A DNA stretch of 64,000 nucleotides from Paenarthrobacter sp. AR 02 (GCF_021538675.1 NZ_JAJUKH010000011.1:62001-126000); one strand, 5' to 3'; positions 1-7,387 are shown, counted from the first letter of the stretch. Translations and numbers: made by a program. Notes: generated by a model not told the origin, from the letters alone.

Positions 1-286
1 GGTTCATGCTGGAGGCCATCAAGGGGTCATAGGTGGGCAGGATCGCGCCACCGGGCAAACCGAAAATATCATCCACGCCGAGTTCTTCGAGCGAACGGAC
101 AATTGCTTGCGAGCCGGTCATCACCGTTGGGGGTACAACGTTGTTCGGCCCAAGTACAGGAGAGAGAGGTGCAGCAGCGTCGACGACGACGGCCTCAGCC
201 GTACGGTCGACCTTTTCCGGAGCTTTGTGGGCTCCAGCGGACTTTGCAGCCATCAGCGAGGGGCTGATCGGCGATCCTTTGCTCAT
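1..286 (-). CDS. ilvB: Acetolactate synthase large subunit, N-terminal part (cut by window start)
   Basis: The first 95 residues of the thiamine-diphosphate enzyme that condenses two pyruvates, or pyruvate and 2-oxobutyrate, in branched-chain amino acid synthesis. After a variable leader of about 55 residues, the family start is clear: TGSQAIVRSLEELGVDDIFG followed by LPGGAILPTYDPLM, which holds the conserved ThDP-binding region. The ATG at 286 has a purine-rich ribosome site (AAGGAAGAG) five bases upstream. The gene runs off the left edge. It lies downstream of its own leader peptide and terminator and of ilvD, all on the same strand. The call is firm; only the N-terminus is visible. Confidence 0.93.
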   Translation of the reverse strand, partial: MSKGSPISPSLMAAKSAGAHKAPEKVDRTAEAVVVDAAAPLSPVLGPNNVVPPTVMTGSQAIVRSLEELGVDDIFGLPGGAILPTYDPLMASSMN

Positions 287-329
287 CGGACTCTTCCTTA
301 GTGGATCTTCATTGGTGGGACTTGGGAAT

Positions 330-374
330 AAAAAAACCCCTCAGCCTTCCGGCTCTTCGAGGGGTTTGCGCGTG
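330..374 (-). terminator. Attenuator terminator in the ilvB leader
   Basis: On the minus strand an 8-bp stem (AACCCCTC/GAGGGGTT, 359-366 with 335-342) continues, past a GAAG bulge, into AGCC/GGCT closed by a GGAA tetraloop. A run of seven T follows (330-336). It lies between the leader peptide and ilvB. Upstream, TTACCA/TGGTAA (409-414 with 383-388) and GCGCGTG/CACGCGC (401-407 with 368-374) can form two mutually exclusive hairpins, as expected for attenuation. Confidence 0.85.
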
Positions 375-394
375 ACGGTTCGTTACCAGTCGGG

Positions 395-448
395 CTAAGC
401 CACGCGCTTGGTAAGGACGACGACGCCGACGGTAGCGAATGTGATCAT
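395..448 (-). CDS. Branched-chain amino acid leader peptide for ilvB attenuation
   Basis: A 17-codon reading frame, MITFATVGVVVLTKRVA, on the strand of ilvB and upstream of a textbook intrinsic terminator. It holds five valines (three consecutive), a leucine and an isoleucine, the products of the pathway. A GAGGGA ribosome site lies about nine bases before the ATG. Similar short Val/Leu/Ile-rich peptides control ilvBNC in Corynebacterium and Streptomyces. When charged Val- or Leu-tRNA is scarce the ribosome should stall on the valine run and change leader folding. The peptide has no function of its own. Too short for ordinary gene finders; recognised from context. Confidence 0.85.
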   Translation of the reverse strand: MITFATVGVVVLTKRVA

Positions 449-470
449 GCGTTCAGTGTTCCCTCTTAGG

Positions 471-503
471 GAGATACGTGTCAATTGACGACTATCGTAT
501 CTC
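471..503. promoter_or_regulatory. Nested palindromes upstream of the ilvB leader
   Basis: GAGATACG (471-478) and CGTATCTC (496-503) are perfect 8-bp inverted arms. Between them is a separate 10-bp palindrome, GTCAATTGAC (480-489). This could be a repressor or activator operator at the ilvB promoter, or a hairpin at the 5' end of the leader RNA. A minus-strand TACGAT overlapping the arm could be the -10 box. Confidence 0.4.
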
Positions 504-525
504 ACTATTTGGACAGCGATGTCCG

Positions 526-571
526 CCTGCCGGACTCCGACTGTCTCAAAACAGTCGGAGTCACCGGCAGG
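526..571 (-). terminator. Terminator-like hairpin after ilvD
   Basis: A perfect 12-bp inverted repeat (GACTCCGACTGT at 533-544, ACAGTCGGAGTC at 551-562) is extended past a 2-nt bulge by CCTGCCG/CGGCAGG. It begins three bases after the ilvD stop. There is no long T tract, so termination may be imperfect and some readthrough into ilvB is possible. Confidence 0.6.
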
Positions 572-573
572 GA

Positions 574-2295
574 TCAGCCGCAGTAAGCCCCAGTGGAGGC
601 ACTGTGGACCAGCTTGGCGTACTTGGCGAGGACACCCTTGGTGAACTTGGCCGGCATGGGCTCCCAGCCGACCTTGCGGGCTTCGAGCTCGGCTTCGTCG
701 ACCAAAAGGTCGAATGAACGGGCCGCGATATCGACCCGGATCCGGTCCCCGTCACGGACAAAGGCGATGGGACCGCCGTCGACCGCTTCCGGTGCGACGT
801 GGCCGATGCACAGCCCGGTGGTACCGCCCGAGAAGCGGCCATCGGTGAGCAGCAGGACATCCTTGCCCAAGCCAGCGCCCTTGATGGCTCCCGTAATGGC
901 CAGCATCTCGCGCATGCCCGGACCACCCTTGGGACCCTCGTAACGGATGACCACAACGTCGCCCTTGTTGATTTCCCCGTTGTCCAAGGCATTCAGGGCA
1001 CCCTGTTCGCGCTCGAACACGCGGGCCGTGCCTTCAAAGACATCCGCGTCGAAGCCTGCGCTTTTCACGACGGCACCTTCCGGGGCCATCGAACCGTGGA
1101 GGATGGTGATGCCACCGGTCTTGTGGATCGGGTTGTCCAGGGCGCGGAGGATTTTGCCGTCGAGGTCCGGCGGATTGATCGAGGCGAGGTTTTCGGCCAG
1201 CGTCTTGCCAGTGACCGTGAGGCAGTCACCGTGCAGCAGCCCGGCGTCGAGCAGTGCCTTCATGATGACCGGCACGCCACCGATCTTGTCCACATCGGTC
1301 ATCACGTAGCGGCCGAAGGGCTTGAGGTCGCCCAGGTGCGGGATTTTGTCACCAATGCGGTTGAAATCGTCCAGTGTCAGCTCGACCTCGGCCTCGCGGG
1401 CGATGGCCAGCAGGTGCAACACCGCGTTGGTGGAACCGCCAAAGGCCATGGTCACCGCAATCGCATTTTCGAAGGCCTTCTTGGTCATGATGTCGCGGGC
1501 GGTAATGCCCAGGCGCAACAGGTTGACCACAGCCTCGCCTGATTTCCGGGCAAAGTCGTCACGACGGCGGTCTGCCGAGGGCGGGGCCGCGGAACCCGGG
1601 AGTGACATGCCGAGGGCTTCGCCGATGCAAGCCATGGTGTTCGCTGTATACATGCCGCCACACGCACCCTCGCCGGGACAGATGGCCTTTTCGATGCGGG
1701 TGAGGTCTTCCATGCTCATCTTGCCGGCCGCGCAGGCACCCACCGCTTCGAAAGCATCGATGAGGGTGACCTCCTTTTCGGAGCCGTCCTCCAGCTTCAC
1801 CCAGCCGGGCATGATGGACCCGGCGTAAAGGAAGACCGAGGCGAGGTCCAGGCGGGCGGCAGCCATGAGCATTCCCGGAAGGGACTTGTCGCAGCCGGCC
1901 AGCAGCACGGAGCCGTCAATGCGCTCGGCCTGCATAACGGTCTCCACGGAGTCGGCAATGACTTCGCGGGAGACGAGGGAGAAGTGCATACCTTCATGCC
2001 CCATTGAAATGCCGTCGGAAACGGAGATGGTGCCGAACTGCATGGGGAATCCGCCACCTGCGTGGACGCCTTCCTTGGCGCCCTGCGCCAGGCGGTTCAA
2101 CGAGAGGTTGCAGGGGGTGATTTCGTTCCAGGAACTGGCGACACCAATTTGCGGTTTGGCGAAGTCGTCGTCGCCCATGCCGACCGCGCGGAACATGCCG
2201 CGGGCGGGCGCCGCATGGATGCCGTCGGTGACGACCCGGCTACGGGGCTTGATGTCCGGAGTGCTATCTGTCGCGTTGTGGGTGGTGTCACTCAT
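574..2295 (-). CDS. ilvD: Dihydroxy-acid dehydratase
   Basis: Dehydrates 2,3-dihydroxy-3-methylbutanoate and -valerate to the 2-oxo acids in valine, leucine and isoleucine synthesis; cytoplasmic. At 573 residues it is full length for IlvD/Edd enzymes. The three cysteines expected to bind the iron-sulfur cluster are visible: C62 (ITPCNLS), C135 (AGCDKSLPG) and C212 (GEGACGGMYTAN). The C-terminal signature GRFSGGTTGLCIGHVAPEA is intact. The ATG at 2295 lies seven bases after TAGACT (2303-2308), a leaderless pattern with no Shine-Dalgarno. It sits between a LysR gene and ilvB, all on the minus strand. Confidence 0.97.
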   Translation of the reverse strand: MSDTTHNATDSTPDIKPRSRVVTDGIHAAPARGMFRAVGMGDDDFAKPQIGVASSWNEITPCNLSLNRLAQGAKEGVHAGGGFPMQFGTISVSDGISMGHEGMHFSLVSREVIADSVETVMQAERIDGSVLLAGCDKSLPGMLMAAARLDLASVFLYAGSIMPGWVKLEDGSEKEVTLIDAFEAVGACAAGKMSMEDLTRIEKAICPGEGACGGMYTANTMACIGEALGMSLPGSAAPPSADRRRDDFARKSGEAVVNLLRLGITARDIMTKKAFENAIAVTMAFGGSTNAVLHLLAIAREAEVELTLDDFNRIGDKIPHLGDLKPFGRYVMTDVDKIGGVPVIMKALLDAGLLHGDCLTVTGKTLAENLASINPPDLDGKILRALDNPIHKTGGITILHGSMAPEGAVVKSAGFDADVFEGTARVFEREQGALNALDNGEINKGDVVVIRYEGPKGGPGMREMLAITGAIKGAGLGKDVLLLTDGRFSGGTTGLCIGHVAPEAVDGGPIAFVRDGDRIRVDIAARSFDLLVDEAELEARKVGWEPMPAKFTKGVLAKYAKLVHSASTGAYCG

Positions 2296-2383
2296 GGAGC
2301 AAAGTCTATGTGCACCCGGTGCCGCAGCACGCCGTTCGCTCCCGGGTTAAGCGCCACCGTCCAATTGTTGCGGACGTCCGCCG

Positions 2384-3334
2384 TCAGGCCCCACCCGCTC
2401 CCGGGGCGACGGGACCGGACCCGTCGAGTTCCCTGGCAAGAGCGGCCGCTTCACTTTCGAGCATGTCGAGGACGCCCCTGATGGTGGTGCGGGCAGCAAC
2501 TTCCTGGCGCGCCAACGCCACAATGCTCCTGCTCGCCTTGACATCCGCGAGCGGGCGGAGCACCAGGCCCCTGCGGGCGCTCGCCCTGGCCGTGTACCGC
2601 GGCAGGAGGCAGATTCCGTGGCCTGCGCCCACCAACGCCTCCAGGACCCGGAGGTCAGGATAGCGCTGACCCCTTTGGGCAGGTCGCCCCGCATGCAGCT
2701 CGATCTGGCGAAGGACCGTATCGAAGGGAAATCCTTCAGGTACGCCTATCCAGGGAAAATCTATGACATCGTCCGGACGCAGCTCGTTCCTGGCAGCCAA
2801 GGGATGTCCGGCAGGCATGGCCACGTCCAGGGCCTCTTCCAGGAGCGGCACTACGGTGAGCCCGCTCCGGGCGAACACGTCCGGACCATCCACGCTGTGG
2901 GCAAGCACAATATCGTAGTCAGCCACCAAGGGGGCGAAGTGGGCCGTCCCGGGGTCCTCGAAGTGGGCATCGAAGGCCAGCCCTTCCACCGCCGCCACCC
3001 GGTGAAGCACACCAGGCAGCAGCATCTCGGCGGCACTGGGGAAGAAGGCAACGGACACCCGTGCCTGCCAGCCCTTCCTGTAACTGTCCACGGTGGACTC
3101 CGCCCTGGCCATGGCCGTGGCTATATCAGCGGCAGCGGCGGCCATGGCTTGTCCCGCTTCGGTCAGTTGCACACCGCGCCCGACTTTCTCCACGAGGACA
3201 ACCCCGATTTCGGCCTGCAATGTCTTCAACTGCTGCGAGACCGCCGAAGCCGTGACATTCATGGCGTCCGCTGTGGCGCCAACACTTTGCCGGTCCGCCA
3301 ATTCACGCAAAATCTGCAGCCTTTTGAAGTCCAT
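2384..3334 (-). CDS. LysR-family transcriptional regulator
   Basis: A 316-residue DNA-binding regulator with an N-terminal winged helix-turn-helix (about residues 1-60: AVSQQLKTLQAEIGVVLVEK) and a C-terminal periplasmic-binding-like effector domain. Length and layout are normal for the family. The ATG at 3334 lies six bases after TAGTCT (3341-3346), suggesting a leaderless mRNA. It is 88 bases upstream of ilvD in the same direction, so control of ilvD or ilvB is an attractive but unproven idea; LysR proteins more often control a divergent gene, here the acidic membrane protein. The effector cannot be read from sequence. Confidence 0.9.
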   Translation of the reverse strand: MDFKRLQILRELADRQSVGATADAMNVTASAVSQQLKTLQAEIGVVLVEKVGRGVQLTEAGQAMAAAAADIATAMARAESTVDSYRKGWQARVSVAFFPSAAEMLLPGVLHRVAAVEGLAFDAHFEDPGTAHFAPLVADYDIVLAHSVDGPDVFARSGLTVVPLLEEALDVAMPAGHPLAARNELRPDDVIDFPWIGVPEGFPFDTVLRQIELHAGRPAQRGQRYPDLRVLEALVGAGHGICLLPRYTARASARRGLVLRPLADVKASRSIVALARQEVAARTTIRGVLDMLESEAAALARELDGSGPVAPGAGGA

Positions 3335-3511
3335 GCAGCCAGACTAGGCGACCTGCGGGAATTCGGAGACCGTGAACATAAAGGCCATAATCACTAAGCA
3401 GACTGACAAATTTGGGTAAACCAGCAGGTCAAACGCTGGACAGCCCAAAGGCGGACACGTAACGTCGGAAATACCACGAGCTGCACCCCTGTGAGCAGAA
3501 GGGCACCCGCC

Positions 3512-4456
3512 ATGGATTGGTTAATTTGGGTCATTGTCATTGTTTTGGTCGTCGCGATTATTTGGTGGCTCATGAGCCGCAACAAGGCGCCGGATTCAAC
3601 CCCCACCAGGACCGGGGCAACAACAGCCCCAGCGGCCATGGAGCCGGGAAACCGGGGGGCCATCCCCGATACCGCAGCAGCAGCAGCGGGCGTGGCGGGT
3701 TTGGCAGGCGTAACGAACCTGGGCACCACAGCTGCCGAGGGCAGCGGGCCTACCCGCGAGGAACCTACGGCCGAGGAACCTGACGTCGTGGCGGAACCTG
3801 ACGTCATGGCGGAACCTGAGGTGGCCGAGGAAGCTGTGGTCATCGAGGACTCGTCCTCCGCCGGTTCGTCGGACATCCAGCAGGACCAGACTCCCGGCCT
3901 CACAGTGGAGGAGCCGGTTGTTGCCGCGCCTGTTGTGGATGAGCCCACGGTGAGCGAACCCAGGGTGGACATCGAACCCACGGTGGACATCGAACCGGTG
4001 GTGGATACGGACGTTCAAGTGGATACGGACGCCGTAGTTGATACAGACGCAGCGGTGAATACGGACCCGGCAGTCGATCCTTCCGTGGCCGGCGGCAGCC
4101 ACGCCGACAAAGAAGCCGACAACGCCGAGTGGGAATCATCGTGGACGGATGAGAGCGGGGCGCCCGTGCATCACCACGAATACACGGACTCCCACTCCCC
4201 GACCCTGCCGGGCGCCGAAAGTGCAGCAGCCGAAGAAGCGGTTCCTTCAGGGCACCTGGCAGTTGAGCATCCCTACGGTACGGGTTCCTCGAGCTCGCCG
4301 AACGACGGCTACCCCGTGAAGGCGAGCGCTTCTGCCATGACCTATCACGATGAAGATACGGCTGGCTACGAAGACGTTGCCGCGGATGTCTGGTTCGAAT
4401 CCGCGGCACATGCAGAAGCGGCAGGCTTCCGGCCTCCCCGGCGAAGCCGGCAATAG
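3512..4456 (+). CDS. Acidic-repeat single-pass membrane protein with C-terminal sunset-like motif
   Basis: The start at ATG 3512 is preferred over GTG 3491 because AGAAGGG lies eight bases before it. The 314-residue product begins with one hydrophobic helix (about residues 2-24) and a basic stop, then a long acidic low-complexity region. Degenerate repeats of the types EEPDV/AEPEV and VDTD/VDIEP span roughly residues 85-190. The last 45 residues (GYPVKASASAM...YHDEDTAGYED...DVWFESAAHAEAAGF) resemble the short sunset module found at the end of several actinobacterial membrane proteins. No enzyme domain is visible. Function unknown; probably an envelope-associated cytosolic-tail protein. Confidence 0.75.
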   Translation: MDWLIWVIVIVLVVAIIWWLMSRNKAPDSTPTRTGATTAPAAMEPGNRGAIPDTAAAAAGVAGLAGVTNLGTTAAEGSGPTREEPTAEEPDVVAEPDVMAEPEVAEEAVVIEDSSSAGSSDIQQDQTPGLTVEEPVVAAPVVDEPTVSEPRVDIEPTVDIEPVVDTDVQVDTDAVVDTDAAVNTDPAVDPSVAGGSHADKEADNAEWESSWTDESGAPVHHHEYTDSHSPTLPGAESAAAEEAVPSGHLAVEHPYGTGSSSSPNDGYPVKASASAMTYHDEDTAGYEDVAADVWFESAAHAEAAGFRPPRRSRQ

Positions 4457-4471
4457 CGGGCGCTCCCGGCC

Positions 4472-5605
4472 TTGTTCCGGCGGCAGCGGGCAGGACAGGA
4501 CCGTCCACCAGCAGGCGGGCGGGCGGGACTGGCGTGTGCCATCGCCACGGTCCTTGTCCTGACCGCCTGCACCGGCAACCCGTCGTCGCCCGGTTCGGCT
4601 GCGACTCCCGGTGGCAGCGGCGGCCCGGTGTCGCACGAAGCTCCAAGGGGCCTCCGGGTGGAGCAAAAGCTCGACGTCGGGTTGCAGCTGCCGTGGTCGG
4701 TCATCTTCCTGCCGGACGGCACAGCTCTGGTCTCCGAACGCGATTCGGGCATGATCAAGAGCATCCGCCAAGGCAAAGCAGCCACCATTGGCCAGTTACC
4801 GGGCGTGGTCCCCGGCGGGGAGGGCGGACTTCTGGGCCTTGCGTTGTCCCCGACGTTCGCATCCGATCACTGGCTGTACGCCTACCTGACAGCCGCCAGC
4901 GACAACCGGATTGTCCGGGTCCGGCTCAACGGCGATGCGGACGGCAGCCTGGCCCTGGGCGAAACAGAGGTGATTTTCTCCGGGATCCCCAAGGCATCCA
5001 CACATAACGGCGGCCGTATCCGGTTCGGCCCGGACGGGCTCCTGTACGTGGGCACCGGTGACTCCCAGCGACGTGACCAGCCACAGGATCCCAGCACCCT
5101 CGGGGGAAAGATCCTTCGCCTGACACCGGATGGCCGGCCGGCACACGGAAACCCTTTCGGCGATGACAACCCCGTCTACAGCTACGGACACAGAAACGTC
5201 CAGGGCCTGGCGTGGGACAGCGGAGGGAGGCTCTGGGCCAGCGAGTTTGGGCCCGATGTGGACGACGAGCTAAACCTGATTACCCCTGGCGGCAACTACG
5301 GATGGCCGACAGTAACCGGAGCACCAGGACGGAAAGGCTTCATCGACGCCAAGGTGGTCTGGCCGTCAACGTCGGATGCCTCACCCAGCGGGTTGGAGAT
5401 ACTGGACGACGTCGCGTACACGGGCGCACTCCGCGGGCAGCGGTTATGGGCCATTCCCCTCGAAGGCGAAGCGACGGGCGCGCCTGTGGCCTATTTCACA
5501 GGCGAATACGGGCGCTTGAGGGACGTCGCCGGCGCTCCGGATGGGACATTGTGGGTCATCAGCAACAACAAGAACCCCGATTTTGCGCTGATTTTGAGGC
5601 CTTGA
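4472..5605 (+). CDS. PQQ-dependent sugar dehydrogenase-like lipoprotein
   Basis: A 377-residue exported protein of the soluble glucose/sorbosone dehydrogenase (GSDH) beta-propeller family. The N-terminus has a hydrophobic stretch ending in a lipobox, LTAC, with C33 the probable lipidated cysteine. Family landmarks follow in order: LPWSVIFLPDGTALVSERDS, GGLLGLALSP, HNGGRIRFGPDGLLYVGTGD (with the catalytic-base histidine), GGKILRLTPDG, YSYGHRNVQGLAW and GGNYGWP. The TTG at 4472 is the only in-frame start that keeps the signal peptide; it is 15 bases after the previous stop, so the two genes are probably cotranscribed. Substrate is unknown; actinobacterial members are often annotated without proof of PQQ use. 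Confidence 0.88.
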   Translation: MFRRQRAGQDRPPAGGRAGLACAIATVLVLTACTGNPSSPGSAATPGGSGGPVSHEAPRGLRVEQKLDVGLQLPWSVIFLPDGTALVSERDSGMIKSIRQGKAATIGQLPGVVPGGEGGLLGLALSPTFASDHWLYAYLTAASDNRIVRVRLNGDADGSLALGETEVIFSGIPKASTHNGGRIRFGPDGLLYVGTGDSQRRDQPQDPSTLGGKILRLTPDGRPAHGNPFGDDNPVYSYGHRNVQGLAWDSGGRLWASEFGPDVDDELNLITPGGNYGWPTVTGAPGRKGFIDAKVVWPSTSDASPSGLEILDDVAYTGALRGQRLWAIPLEGEATGAPVAYFTGEYGRLRDVAGAPDGTLWVISNNKNPDFALILRP

Positions 5606-5636
5606 CCCCGGGACAAACCTCCACGTGGGCCTCGAT

Positions 5637-5665
5637 TTCACACTGACGGGCAAGTCGTGTAGAGT
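5637..5665 (+). promoter_or_regulatory. Promoter of first tRNA-Lys
   Basis: TTCACA (5637-5642) and TAGAGT (5660-5665) are separated by 17 bases, about 60 bases before the tRNA. The -10 region and 17 bases after it recur almost unchanged before the second tRNA-Lys. Confidence 0.6.
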
Positions 5666-5684
5666 TACTTGTCGTTGCGGAGAT
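5657..5684 (+). repeat. Duplicated promoter/leader segment, copy 1
   Basis: GTGTAGAGTTA followed by TTGTCGTTGCGGAG, matching 5926-5953 with only two or three changes. Part of a duplicated tRNA-Lys unit. Confidence 0.8.
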
Positions 5685-5726
5685 CGCCGGGGAAAACAAA
5701 GCCCAGCGCGATCGAAGACAACAGAT

Positions 5727-5802
5727 GCACCTCTAGCTCAACTGGCAGAGCAATTGACTCTTAATCAATGGGTTCCGGGTTCGAGTCCCGGGGGGTGCAC
5801 CA
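5727..5802 (+). tRNA. tRNA-Lys (anticodon CTT), copy 1
   Basis: A complete cloverleaf with GCACCTC/GGGGTGC acceptor arms, a D arm GCTC...GAGC, anticodon loop CTCTTAA and T arm CCGGG-TTCGAGT-CCCGG. The 3' CCA is encoded. The anticodon CTT reads lysine AAG. The 76-base sequence is identical to the copy at 5997. Confidence 0.98.
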
Positions 5803-5806
5803 TTGG

Positions 5807-5849
5807 AAAAGGCCTTGGAGATCAAAGATCTCCAAGGCCTTTTCTTTTT
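5807..5849 (+). terminator. Intrinsic terminator after first tRNA-Lys
   Basis: A perfect 16-bp stem (AAAGGCCTTGGAGATC at 5808-5823, its complement at 5827-5842) with an AAA loop, then TTTCTTTTT. It begins five bases after the tRNA. Confidence 0.93.
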
Positions 5850-5925
5850 AAGTATTGCGGTAAGAATAGCCATCCCCAAAGTGGGACAGGCCACCAGGCC
5901 GATGGTCATTAGCGCTCAAAAAGTA

Positions 5926-5953
5926 GTGTAGAGTTATTTGTCGTTGCGGAGGT
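5926..5953 (+). repeat. Duplicated promoter/leader segment, copy 2
   Basis: Near-identical to 5657-5684, with TAGAGT at 5929-5934 as probable -10 box. The -35 region is poorer than in copy 1 (no TTGACA-like hexamer at 17 bases). The DNA between this segment and the tRNA differs between the copies. Confidence 0.75.
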
Positions 5954-5996
5954 CAACGAGGAATGCGAATTCTTCGAATTGATCTTTGTAATTGCT

Positions 5997-6072
5997 GCAC
6001 CTCTAGCTCAACTGGCAGAGCAATTGACTCTTAATCAATGGGTTCCGGGTTCGAGTCCCGGGGGGTGCACCA
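5997..6072 (+). tRNA. tRNA-Lys (anticodon CTT), copy 2
   Basis: Base-for-base identical to the tRNA at 5727-5802, including encoded CCA. It has its own promoter-like segment and terminator, so it is a separately transcribed paralogue. Confidence 0.98.
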
Positions 6073-6077
6073 CAAGG

Positions 6078-6119
6078 AAAGGCTCCGGATCGTTATGACG
6101 ATCCGGAGCCTTTCTGTTT
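6078..6119 (+). terminator. Intrinsic terminator after second tRNA-Lys
   Basis: A perfect 16-bp stem (AAAGGCTCCGGATCGT at 6078-6093 with its complement at 6098-6113), loop TATG, then TTTCTGTTT. Unrelated in sequence to the terminator of copy 1 apart from the AAAGGC edge. Confidence 0.93.
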
Positions 6120-6173
6120 CCCGCACAGGCTGAACCCGGCGGGGGGCGTGTTGTTACAAGGGGCCGTACGGGC

Positions 6174-6641
6174 TCAGCCTTGGGACGGCTCGGCGTCGTC
6201 GTCATGGACCTGCTGCTCAGGCGCCGGGATACCGGCAAGTCCCCGGACCACAATCCTGAGTTCTTCACGCAACCTGGCGGTGTCCACTGCTACGGGCGAC
6301 AGGACATCCTGTTCAAGCTTCACGGCTTCCGCAAGGGCTGCCGTGCCGGCCTCCGTCAGTGTCACCACGTGGCTCCTGCGGTCGGAGTCACTGCGGTGGC
6401 GCGTGACGTGACCGTGCAGCTCGAGCCTCGCGAGGGTAGTTCCCATGGTCTGGGCCTTAACCCTTGCAACCTCGGCAAGTGCGGCCTGGGTTATGGCGCC
6501 CTTGGCGGCAAGCACCTGCATGGCAATGACGCCGGCGTGGGTAAGGCCGATGGACTTCAATTTTTCGTTCCACGAGATTTCCACCAGGCGCGCAGCCGTT
6601 GAAAGCAATCGGGTAGTGGGCCATCTCTCCATATCTGGCAT
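6174..6641 (-). CDS. MarR-family transcriptional regulator
   Basis: A 155-residue winged helix regulator. The core ITQAALAEVARVKAQTMGTTLARLE and the wing RHRSDSDRRSHVVTLTEAG are typical of MarR. The frame stays open upstream to 6770, but that would overlap the divergent bcp gene; ATG 6641 is chosen because TATACT (6648-6653) stands six bases before it, a leaderless arrangement. Its divergent neighbour is a thiol peroxidase 86 bases away, so it may respond to oxidants or phenolic compounds, but no redox cysteine is visible in it. The ligand is unknown. Confidence 0.87.
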   Translation of the reverse strand: MPDMERWPTTRLLSTAARLVEISWNEKLKSIGLTHAGVIAMQVLAAKGAITQAALAEVARVKAQTMGTTLARLELHGHVTRHRSDSDRRSHVVTLTEAGTAALAEAVKLEQDVLSPVAVDTARLREELRIVVRGLAGIPAPEQQVHDDDAEPSQG

Positions 6642-6726
6642 GCCGACAGTATATGCGCGCAAGAGCCCAGGACGTGCCTTTTCCCCACTAAACTGGTAAA
6701 TCGCGATCGTTAGCAAGGAGATTATT

Positions 6727-7200
6727 GTGGCTGAACGACTTATGCCGGGCGACACCGCACCGGACTTCACCCTTCAGGACCAAACCGGCAATAACGTGGG
6801 ATTGTCGGACTTCCGTGGGCGAAAGACCATCGTCTATTTCTACCCGGCGGCCTCCACGCCCGGGTGCACCAAGGAGGCCTGTGATTTCCGCGACACGCTG
6901 GCTTCACTGCAGGCCGCCGGCTACGGGGTTGTTGGCATCTCCCCCGACACGGTCAAGGACCTGGCCACGTTCGCGGAAGCGGAGGCCCTGACATTTCCGC
7001 TGCTCTCGGATGCTGACCACGCGGTGGCAGATGCGTACGCTGCCTGGGGAGAGAAGAAGAACTATGGCAAGACTTACATGGGGCTGATCCGTTCCACCGT
7101 CGTGGTCGACGAGGACGGAAAAGTGTCGCTGGCGCAGTACAACGTACGGGCCACAGGGCATGTTGCCAAGCTCCGGCGCGATCTGAAGCTGGATAAGTAG
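6727..7200 (+). CDS. bcp: Thioredoxin-dependent thiol peroxidase (BCP-type peroxiredoxin)
   Basis: Reduces hydrogen peroxide and organic hydroperoxides in the cytoplasm using thioredoxin. The 157-residue length is standard. The peroxidatic cysteine is C47 in ASTPGCTKEACDFRD and the resolving cysteine C52 lies five residues later, as in atypical two-cysteine BCP enzymes. The GTG at 6727 has AAGGAG seven bases upstream. It is divergent from a MarR gene and followed, 50 bases on, by tRNA-Leu. Confidence 0.95.
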   Translation: MAERLMPGDTAPDFTLQDQTGNNVGLSDFRGRKTIVYFYPAASTPGCTKEACDFRDTLASLQAAGYGVVGISPDTVKDLATFAEAEALTFPLLSDADHAVADAYAAWGEKKNYGKTYMGLIRSTVVVDEDGKVSLAQYNVRATGHVAKLRRDLKLDK

Positions 7201-7204
7201 CGGG

Positions 7205-7250
7205 TACACTGGAGGCCGGTAGACGGCAGCCCAGTGCTGCCAGGCTGCCG
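7205..7250 (+). promoter_or_regulatory. Probable tRNA-Leu promoter element and leader hairpin
   Basis: TACACT (7205-7210) is a good -10 box about 44 bases before the tRNA. Next comes a hairpin, CGGCAGCC (7224-7231) with GGCTGCCG (7243-7250), which could also end bcp transcripts though it has no T run. Confidence 0.4.
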
Positions 7251-7253
7251 CCG

Positions 7254-7335
7254 GCGCGAGTGGTGAAATTGGCAGACACGCAGGATTTAGGTTCCTGTGC
7301 CTTCGGGCGTGGGGGTTCAAGTCCCCCCTTGCGCA
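7254..7335 (+). tRNA. tRNA-Leu (anticodon TAG)
   Basis: Acceptor arms GCGCGAG/CTTGCGC, anticodon stem CAGGA-TTTAGGT-TCCTG, a short class II variable arm (TGCCTTCGGGCG) and T arm GGGGG-TTCAAGT-CCCCC. The anticodon TAG reads CUA/CUN leucine codons. The terminal CCA is not fully encoded. Confidence 0.96.
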
Positions 7336-7387
7336 CAGATGCAGTGAAACAGATGCAGTGAAGAAGCACAGCGGCTTCTGGCCGCAG

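Noticed and set aside
3394..3990. A Thr/Ser-rich 198-codon minus-strand frame looking like a surface repeat protein
   Set aside because: Its repeats are the complement of the acidic repeats of the plus-strand membrane protein; the latter has a better start and known modules.
3780..4080. CRISPR-like array in the acidic-repeat gene
   Set aside because: The repeats are short, in frame, codon-periodic and degenerate, with no spacers and no cas genes.
5727..6072. Duplicated tRNA-Lys as left and right attachment sites of an integrated element
   Set aside because: Only 200 bases of tRNA leader and terminator lie between the copies; no integrase or cargo gene is present.
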